Assembly (NCBI RefSeq): GCF_024189315.1
Contig: NZ_JAIZEO010000005.1
Location: forward strand, 186,001 to 250,000
Direction of reading: 5' to 3'
Length of the DNA stretch: 64,000 nt
DNA from: Halobacillus sp. A5
GTDB lineage: Bacteria; Bacillota; Bacilli; Bacillales; Halobacillaceae
Position numbers and translations under genes: made by a program. Shown in pieces: positions 58,927 through 64,000 of this stretch. Below the pieces are notes generated by a model that worked only from the letters and a program-made list of their open reading frames with translations, was not told where the DNA came from and ran no database searches. The stretch's first letter is position 1, and every line of letters begins with the position of its first letter.

Positions 58927-59402
58927 TATAATTCCTCCTTTATTTTTGTTTGTTTAATATGCTCCAATAAGCTTTGACACCCTGATTGTATTAACCCATA
59001 AACATAATCAAAGTTACCTGTGAAATATGGATCAGGTACATCTTTTTCGTTTTCATGATCTACAAAGTCCATAAATAATTGAACTTCGACATCGTTCTTT
59101 TCCCGTATAGCATTTAAGTCAGTAAGGTTCTGCTGATCCATTGCAATAATATAGTCAAAACGGTCCCAGTCTAAATTCTCTACCTGCCGGGCCGTCATTC
59201 CTTCATATGAAATCTTATTTTCATCTAATATACTTCGGGTTCCAGTATGCGGCCCTTTCCCAATATGCCAGTGCCCAATCCCAGCAGAATCGGCTATTAT
59301 TTCTTTTTCCAGCCCTTCCTCTTCTACAAGCTTTCTAAAAACAGCTTCCGCCATGGGTGAACGGCAAATATTTCCTAAACATACGAATAAAACTTTAATC
59401 AT
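58926..59402 (-). CDS. yfkJ: Low-molecular-weight protein tyrosine phosphatase
   Basis: 158 residues. The P-loop VCLGNICRSPMAEA has C8 and R14 (CX5R), and the general acid is in DVPDPYFTG. It removes phosphate from protein tyrosines. It is the first gene of yfkJ-yfkI-yfkH. The start codon at 59402 lacks a very strong ribosome site (GGGGGAATATAAGT). Confidence 0.93.
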   Translation of the reverse strand: MIKVLFVCLGNICRSPMAEAVFRKLVEEEGLEKEIIADSAGIGHWHIGKGPHTGTRSILDENKISYEGMTARQVENLDWDRFDYIIAMDQQNLTDLNAIREKNDVEVQLFMDFVDHENEKDVPDPYFTGNFDYVYGLIQSGCQSLLEHIKQTKIKEEL

Positions 59403-59626
59403 ACTTATATTCCCCCATCATGCTCAAATATTTCACGTTCATTATATCACGAAAAAGAGAAGCACTCTCCCTGTCTTCCTAAGGCATTATAATATTGCTT
59501 AACCTAAATCTATTTACATTAAACCAAATATTTTCATTAACATTTATTAATTAGCTTGACATTTCTTGTTAGTTTTCGGAATATTTTATATATACAGGCT
59601 TTAATTACTAATAAGGGGGATGAAAA

Positions 59627-61006
59627 ATGGGACAATTAGGGGCAATTTACAATTTTTTAGAGGCTGCCAGTGCATTTGTCTGGGGACCTGTGCTGTTGAT
59701 ATTATTAGTAGGTACAGGGGTTTATTTAACTCTCCGTCTCGGGTTCCTCCAATTTAAGACATTACCATACGCACTTAAACTCGCTTTTAAACCAGGCAAG
59801 AAACAAAAAAATGAAGAAGGGGATATTTCTCATTATCAAGCTTTAACAACAGCTTTAGCTGCAACAATTGGTACGGGGAATATTGCCGGTGTGGCAACAG
59901 CTGTTGTGCTCGGTGGGCCGGGAGCAGTGTTCTGGATGTGGATTACTGCCGTATTCGGAATGGCTACTAAATATGCGGAGGCCATACTAGCTGTAAAATA
60001 CCGAGTAACCGATAAAAATGGAAGAATGTCAGGCGGTCCAATGTACTACTTAGAACGAGGGCTAAAACAGAAGTGGCTCGGTATCTTATTTGCTTTGTTT
60101 GGGGCCTGCGCTGCTTTTGGCATCGGGAATATGGTCCAATCTAATACTGTGTCGGATGTTATGGATTCTACGTTTAGTATTAATCCATGGGTCACAGGGG
60201 TCCTTCTTACTCTCTTTGCTGCACTAGTGATCATCGGAGGAATTAAAGGTATCGGTAGAGTAACTGCTTTTTTCGTACCTATTATGGCCATTTTCTATGT
60301 ACTTGGCGCACTTATTATTATTATTATGAACCTTGACTTAGTAGGGCCGGCTTTTGGGACAATTTTCTCTGATGCATTCTCTGCCAATGCAGTAGGGGGA
60401 GGGATCCTCGGTACTGTTATCCGTTACGGTGTAGCCCGGGGTGTTTTCTCAAACGAAGCTGGTTTAGGTTCTGCTCCAATCGCAGCAGCGGCAGCTCGTA
60501 CGGATTATCCGGGACGGCAGGCTTTAGTATCTATGACGCAGGTATTCATTGACACGATTTTAATATGTACAATGACAGGACTTACAATTGTTATGGCCTT
60601 TGATACTGACTATGCAGGAGACGGCGCAGACCTTACTACAAGCGCTTTTGAATTCTTTTTAGGTGACATGGGGATGTATATCGTAACCTTAGGTGTCATT
60701 TTCTTCGCCTTCTCCACCATTGTTGGATGGTCTTACTACGGTGAGAAATGTTTTGGTTACTTAACAGGAGACAGAGCATTACCAGTATATAAGGTGATTT
60801 TCGTTTTGTTCGTTCTCGTAGGTGCCGTTGCGCAGCTTGACACCGTATGGCTTTTCGCTGATGTTATGAACGGCTTAATGGCATTTCCAAACTTAATCGG
60901 GCTGCTTCTCTTATCAGGAGTAGTAGCTGCTGAAACTAACAAGTTCTTGAAAGTTGCCAAACAAGAAAAAGAAGAAGAAAAACGTGCTCGATATAATGCT
61001 GAATAA
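59627..61006 (+). CDS. Alanine/glycine:cation symporter
   Basis: 459 residues with about 10-12 helices. ATIGTGNIAGVATAVVLGGP and WMWITAVFGMATKYAEAILA, GGPMYYLERGL and FSNEAGLGSAPIAAAAA define the AGCS family. It imports small neutral amino acids with Na+. The Lys/Glu-rich C-terminus is typical. ATG follows AAGGGGGATGAAAA. A strong terminator follows. Confidence 0.93.
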   Translation: MGQLGAIYNFLEAASAFVWGPVLLILLVGTGVYLTLRLGFLQFKTLPYALKLAFKPGKKQKNEEGDISHYQALTTALAATIGTGNIAGVATAVVLGGPGAVFWMWITAVFGMATKYAEAILAVKYRVTDKNGRMSGGPMYYLERGLKQKWLGILFALFGACAAFGIGNMVQSNTVSDVMDSTFSINPWVTGVLLTLFAALVIIGGIKGIGRVTAFFVPIMAIFYVLGALIIIIMNLDLVGPAFGTIFSDAFSANAVGGGILGTVIRYGVARGVFSNEAGLGSAPIAAAAARTDYPGRQALVSMTQVFIDTILICTMTGLTIVMAFDTDYAGDGADLTTSAFEFFLGDMGMYIVTLGVIFFAFSTIVGWSYYGEKCFGYLTGDRALPVYKVIFVLFVLVGAVAQLDTVWLFADVMNGLMAFPNLIGLLLLSGVVAAETNKFLKVAKQEKEEEKRARYNAE

Positions 61007-61026
61007 GTTTATAAGATCAAATTTAT

Positions 61027-61064
61027 AAAAATCAAGGCTGCAGAATTGCTGCAGCCTTGATTTT
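61027..61064 (+). terminator. Terminator of the symporter gene
   Basis: AAAATCAAGGCTGCAG and CTGCAGCCTTGATTTT form a perfect 16-bp stem, followed by T. Confidence 0.85.
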
Positions 61065-61365
61065 TCAGTTTGTTGAGAAACCCTTGTTTACTCGAAAGTG
61101 TCAACTTTCCTTGCATAGACAAGAGGAAAAGATTTTAGGAAACCACTCGCTTTCTAAGGGCGAACGGGGTGCCTCCTCAGGCTTATCAAGCCCTCCGTGT
61201 TCACACCTGATTCATCTCCCCCTTAGGAATCTCGCTGTTTCCTAAAACCTTTTCGATAAATTATCACTAAACCAAGTGGGATCTAGGATGTCCTGTCCCA
61301 CAAGATTTCATGCTCCTATGGTTCCAAAAGCCTCTTTTGATTAAAAGCGTCTTAACAACTAACAA
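61065..61365 (-). repeat. 300-bp repeat element, copy 2
   Basis: It is the inverted counterpart of 38809-39110. The core is bounded by AAAAGATTTTAGGAAAC (61127-61143) and GTTTCCTAAAACCTTTT (61237-61253). The left flank CAGTTTGTTGAGAAACC and right flank with TTTTGATTAAAAG match the other copy. It starts immediately after the symporter terminator and ends next to the SRAP gene stop. Confidence 0.75.
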
Positions 61366-61373
61366 CTTCCCTA

Positions 61374-62039
61374 TCACTTAATAGGTTGAATACACTGTGC
61401 TCCTTCATTTTTAGCTGAATTTACGTACGTGCTCACCTGGTCTGATTCAAGAGGATCCATGTCTATCTGATCAATAAATTGCGCAGCCTCACCCGGCTGC
61501 CACTTTACAGGCTTTATCCATTCACTCTGCTGATCTTCTGGTAATATAACCGGCATCCGATGATGGATATCCTCCATAAATTCATTGGCTGCTTTGGTTA
61601 ATATTGTACATGTAAACCGTTCTTCCTTTTCTGATTTCCATTGATCCCAAAGGCCCGCAAAGGCAAACAGCTGACGATTTTTTGGTTTTATACGAAAAGG
61701 AATTTTGTCCTGGTCCTCTTTTCTCCATTCATAAAAACTATCTGCTGCAATCAAGCACCGCTTCGAGGACATTAGCTTTTTAAAGCTGGGCTTTTCATGA
61801 GCCGTTTCACTTCGGGCGTTGATCATTTTATAGCCTATTTTAGGATCTTTTGCCCAGGAAGGGACAAGACCCCAGTACATATAACCTGCTCGTCTTTCTC
61901 TTCCATCGTGGATGATGGCTAAGACTTTCTGGCCAGGCGCTATATTATATCGCGGCTGTATATCCGGGATAGGCATATCTAATTGAAACTGCTGCATTAT
62001 CTCATTTTCATGAGCTGTTAATGTATATCTTCCACACAT
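61374..62039 (-). CDS. SRAP domain protein (YedK/HMCES-like)
   Basis: 221 residues. It begins MCGRYTL, so the catalytic Cys2 is exposed after Met removal. RYNIAPGQ, WGLVPSWAKDP, NARSETA, FYEWRK and HHRMPVIL are all SRAP motifs. The enzyme crosslinks to abasic sites in single-stranded DNA to protect them. It heads a four-gene minus-strand group only loosely connected by spacing. Confidence 0.93.
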   Translation of the reverse strand: MCGRYTLTAHENEIMQQFQLDMPIPDIQPRYNIAPGQKVLAIIHDGRERRAGYMYWGLVPSWAKDPKIGYKMINARSETAHEKPSFKKLMSSKRCLIAADSFYEWRKEDQDKIPFRIKPKNRQLFAFAGLWDQWKSEKEERFTCTILTKAANEFMEDIHHRMPVILPEDQQSEWIKPVKWQPGEAAQFIDQIDMDPLESDQVSTYVNSAKNEGAQCIQPIK

Positions 62040-62061
62040 ATCCTCACCTCACTTAAGGAAT

Positions 62062-62427
62062 TCACCATCCTAATTTACGGTTCATTTTTCCACTGTACTG
62101 CTGAAATGCCTTACTGCTCTGCATCTTCCTTTTCTCCATCAGCACATTAAACCTAATCCTTTTCTCAGTCAACTGCTGTTTCTGCTCTTTAGAATGTTCC
62201 CCGTTCTTTTGTAATATTTCCTCAAGCTGAACAATTTCTTTCTTAAGCTGCATTTCCTCTGGCAGCATATTAGCGTTTTTTAAGATTCGATAGCTGTTAC
62301 GCATATCATCCGGAACATAGGCCAGTTCATCTTTTGGAAGAGGATGCCCCTTGCCCGGAAGGTCATCAAAGTCCCCTTGTTTAATGGATTGCTTGATCTT
62401 TTCCTCTATCAAATGACCATAATCCAT
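62062..62427 (-). CDS. DUF1992 (DnaJ-like family) protein, 121 aa
   Basis: The N-terminal signature IEEKIKQSIKQGDFDDLPGK and GHPLP is diagnostic of DUF1992. The C-terminal half is a coiled coil (about residues 58-105). The function is unknown. It lies 17 bp after the MOSC gene, probably co-transcribed. Confidence 0.85.
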   Translation of the reverse strand: MDYGHLIEEKIKQSIKQGDFDDLPGKGHPLPKDELAYVPDDMRNSYRILKNANMLPEEMQLKKEIVQLEEILQKNGEHSKEQKQQLTEKRIRFNVLMEKRKMQSSKAFQQYSGKMNRKLGW

Positions 62428-62444
62428 TTACTTCATCTCCTTTA

Positions 62445-63083
62445 TTAAGGTAAGCGTCTCTCCAGCGACTTTCGATCTTCTTCAGGAAACGCTTCGACCT
62501 CAAGGATGCGTTTTATTCTTTCTTGATCATGAGGATGATCATACTTCACATCATTCACATCCGAGACGGTTACACCATTTGGGTGTGGAGTTTTCAAAAT
62601 CAAGTTATCTCCCGCCTGGACAATTCCCTCTTTCACTACTTTAAAATAGAAGCCAGTAAATCCGGTTTGCAGTACTCTTTTAGGGAAATCATCGATCCCG
62701 TGTGTTCTTGCAATGATATAGCAAGGTTTTCGGGGTTTGGTCACCTGCAGTTCTGCTTCCCCGAGGGTGAAGACGTCACCAATATTTGTCGTCCGCTCGT
62801 CTATCCCCTCTACAGTTATATTCTCCCCAAAAGAAGGATAGGAAAATGTACGATCGTATTCTTTTTCAAAGAAACGATAATGCTGAGCTGGATAGAGGCA
62901 GACCGCCTGGTTTTCCCCTCCATGGTTTTCTTTATCCGCCTGCTCGTCCCCAATAAAGTTTAACTTACTTAAAAAGACAGCTCCCTCCACAGGCTTCTTG
63001 CGGTAGGCGCTCTCCAATTCTCCTTTATCTGTTTCATAAACTTCAGGCTTTCCAACATTTAATGACAACAGCTTATATTTCAT
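62445..63083 (-). CDS. MOSC domain protein (YiiM-like)
   Basis: 212 residues. ENHGGENQAVCLYP, SFGENITVEGI and VTKPRKPCYIIARTHG carry the MOSC motifs with the conserved Cys that may bind molybdenum cofactor sulfur. A C-terminal extension is present, as in YiiM. The start at 63083 follows GGGAGGGGACGATCG; an upstream frame to 63203 lies within the next gene. It overlaps that gene by 11 bp, suggesting coupling. Confidence 0.88.
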   Translation of the reverse strand: MKYKLLSLNVGKPEVYETDKGELESAYRKKPVEGAVFLSKLNFIGDEQADKENHGGENQAVCLYPAQHYRFFEKEYDRTFSYPSFGENITVEGIDERTTNIGDVFTLGEAELQVTKPRKPCYIIARTHGIDDFPKRVLQTGFTGFYFKVVKEGIVQAGDNLILKTPHPNGVTVSDVNDVKYDHPHDQERIKRILEVEAFPEEDRKSLERRLP

Positions 63084-63819
63084 CGATCGTCCCCTCCCTC
63101 CACTTTTGAATCCATGCGGGCAGAAAATCATACCTCCACGCATCAGATGGGTATTCCACGAATAATTCTTCACCATTTTCGTATAAGGCCTGGATGATTT
63201 CATTTAATGAGGCAAAATAATCATTATACAAAAATTCATAGCTGAATGGTTCTTTCGGCAAATGATTCTCTGCACATACATTCGGGTCAGCGTAATTTAA
63301 ATACGTCCGGCAGGGAATCGGTCTGACCTCATAAGCCATGCACGCCTGCGTTTTTGGATCAAGCATAGGACATGGTAAATTCAGCTTCTTATAGTCAAAC
63401 TTAATCTCTTCATCTGTATGATCTAATTTCATCGCCTGTTCTAGTTTATCCGCCTGAGTTGAATAATAGTATTCCCATTGATCGTAAATATACTGCTTTC
63501 GTTCATGCGAGAAGGATTCTATAGAACGAAACAGCATTTTTGCTTCCATTTTACTTACTATGATTGGAAAGTAACAACAGAATGCACACCCTTTAAAGCA
63601 GCTGGCCTCCATGCCAGCGTGCTTCTCCATACGTCCAATTTCATGATTCACCTCTGTTAAAAGCTTCTGAAATCCATTTAAAATCACTTCTTCCGTATCA
63701 GCATCACTATCAAGCAGATCATCAACAATATCGGCAAAGACTTGCGGGTCTAGTTCATATGATTCATTTATTCGGTTTGATTTTTCGATAATTTCCTCGT
63801 GTGATAGATACCTTTTCAT
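63073..63819 (-). CDS. YkgJ-type cysteine cluster protein
   Basis: 248 residues. CFKGCAFCCYF (near residue 74), CPMLDPKTQACMAYEVRP and PCRTYLN with a further Cys form the eight-cysteine-type cluster of YkgJ proteins, which probably bind an iron or zinc centre. The function is unknown. ATG follows GGGGTTTTCCAA, a weak site. Confidence 0.8.
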   Translation of the reverse strand: MKRYLSHEEIIEKSNRINESYELDPQVFADIVDDLLDSDADTEEVILNGFQKLLTEVNHEIGRMEKHAGMEASCFKGCAFCCYFPIIVSKMEAKMLFRSIESFSHERKQYIYDQWEYYYSTQADKLEQAMKLDHTDEEIKFDYKKLNLPCPMLDPKTQACMAYEVRPIPCRTYLNYADPNVCAENHLPKEPFSYEFLYNDYFASLNEIIQALYENGEELFVEYPSDAWRYDFLPAWIQKWREGTIDEI

Positions 63820-63985
63820 TTGGAAAACCCCTTAATAGTTGCTTACAATCATTATACACGCGAGTAAGCCTTACAGACTACCGGTAAGATAGTCCATAAA
63901 ATTCCTCTTGCGATCACCCCCATAAAATAAGTAGCATAGGAGAAAGAATGTATAAGAATCTGTCATCTTTGGAGGTACGACTTAC

Positions 63986-64000
63986 ATGTTATCAACTGCA
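63986..64000 (+). CDS. Start of a gene cut by the window end
   Basis: GGAGGTACGACTTAC precedes ATG at 63986, and five codons (MLSTA) are visible. The product cannot be told. Confidence 0.4.

Noticed and set aside
61057-61245. 62-codon frame in element copy 2
   Set aside because: It is a shadow of the repeat element, as above.

Overview
This window looks like the chromosome of a Bacillaceae species, probably a halotolerant or moderately halophilic relative of Halobacillus or Virgibacillus (inference). The signs are a TRAP-controlled trp operon, the bacillithiol deacetylase bshB2, a sporulation-type PAS histidine kinase, pdaA, an SE1561-family small protein and a yfjP-pdaA-yfkC-yfkD-yfkF-yfkH-yfkI-yfkJ gene complement like that of Bacillus subtilis. 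A BCCT transporter and Na+/H+ antiporter-type genes fit a salt-exposed life. No database search or base-composition calculation was possible.

Bases 1 to about 8640 are an AT-rich accessory island ending at the 3' end of a tRNA-Ala(GGC) gene, with a tyrosine recombinase (7405-8517) and tandem arm-type repeats beside the tRNA. Its left 5.5 kb is a cassette-like array. Small genes all lie on the minus strand: membrane proteins, a Nudix hydrolase, and broken kinase-like, metallo-beta-lactamase-fold and GNAT genes. Nearly every gene is followed by a copy of one dispersed repeat, found in half and complete inverted forms. Two of the broken genes end inside a repeat. This is the most unusual part of the window. 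Two exported proteins (5960-7390) sit between the array and the integrase.

Bases 8646-16037 hold the tRNA, a frameshifted yflT-like stress gene and the tryptophan operon trpEDCFBA followed by trpG/pabA, all on the minus strand. Upstream of trpE are a promoter with a perfect -35 box, a run of GAG/TAG triplets typical of a TRAP target, and a likely attenuator. A second shorter triplet cluster overlaps the trpG start.

Bases 16.3-36.8 kb are mostly core or housekeeping genes: an SDR oxidoreductase, a TetR-controlled SMR pump pair, a frameshifted anchored msrA, nadE, bshB2, typA, an RluA-type pseudouridine synthase, a pterin carbinolamine dehydratase, an M3 peptidase, a PilZ protein, a luciferase-like monooxygenase and a BCCT transporter. 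Well-formed terminators separate most units.

Bases 36.8-50.2 kb carry an acyl-CoA synthetase, YitT and YczE membrane proteins, the sensor kinase, an AlkA-type glycosylase, pdaA, an ion antiporter and yfkC/yfkD/yfkF. Bases 50.2-55.5 kb are a zinc-responsive locus: znuA, then znuC-znuB-zur, and divergently a permease with a TIGR03943 protein, with Zur-box-like palindromes in all three control regions. The remainder has an amino-acid ABC importer lacking its ATPase, yfkH-yfkI-yfkJ, an alanine-type symporter, an SRAP protein, a DUF1992 protein, a MOSC protein and a cysteine-cluster protein. Two other repeat families occur between genes: a roughly 300-bp element with 17-bp terminal inverted repeats (two copies, inverted relative to each other) and a shorter one (at least three copies).
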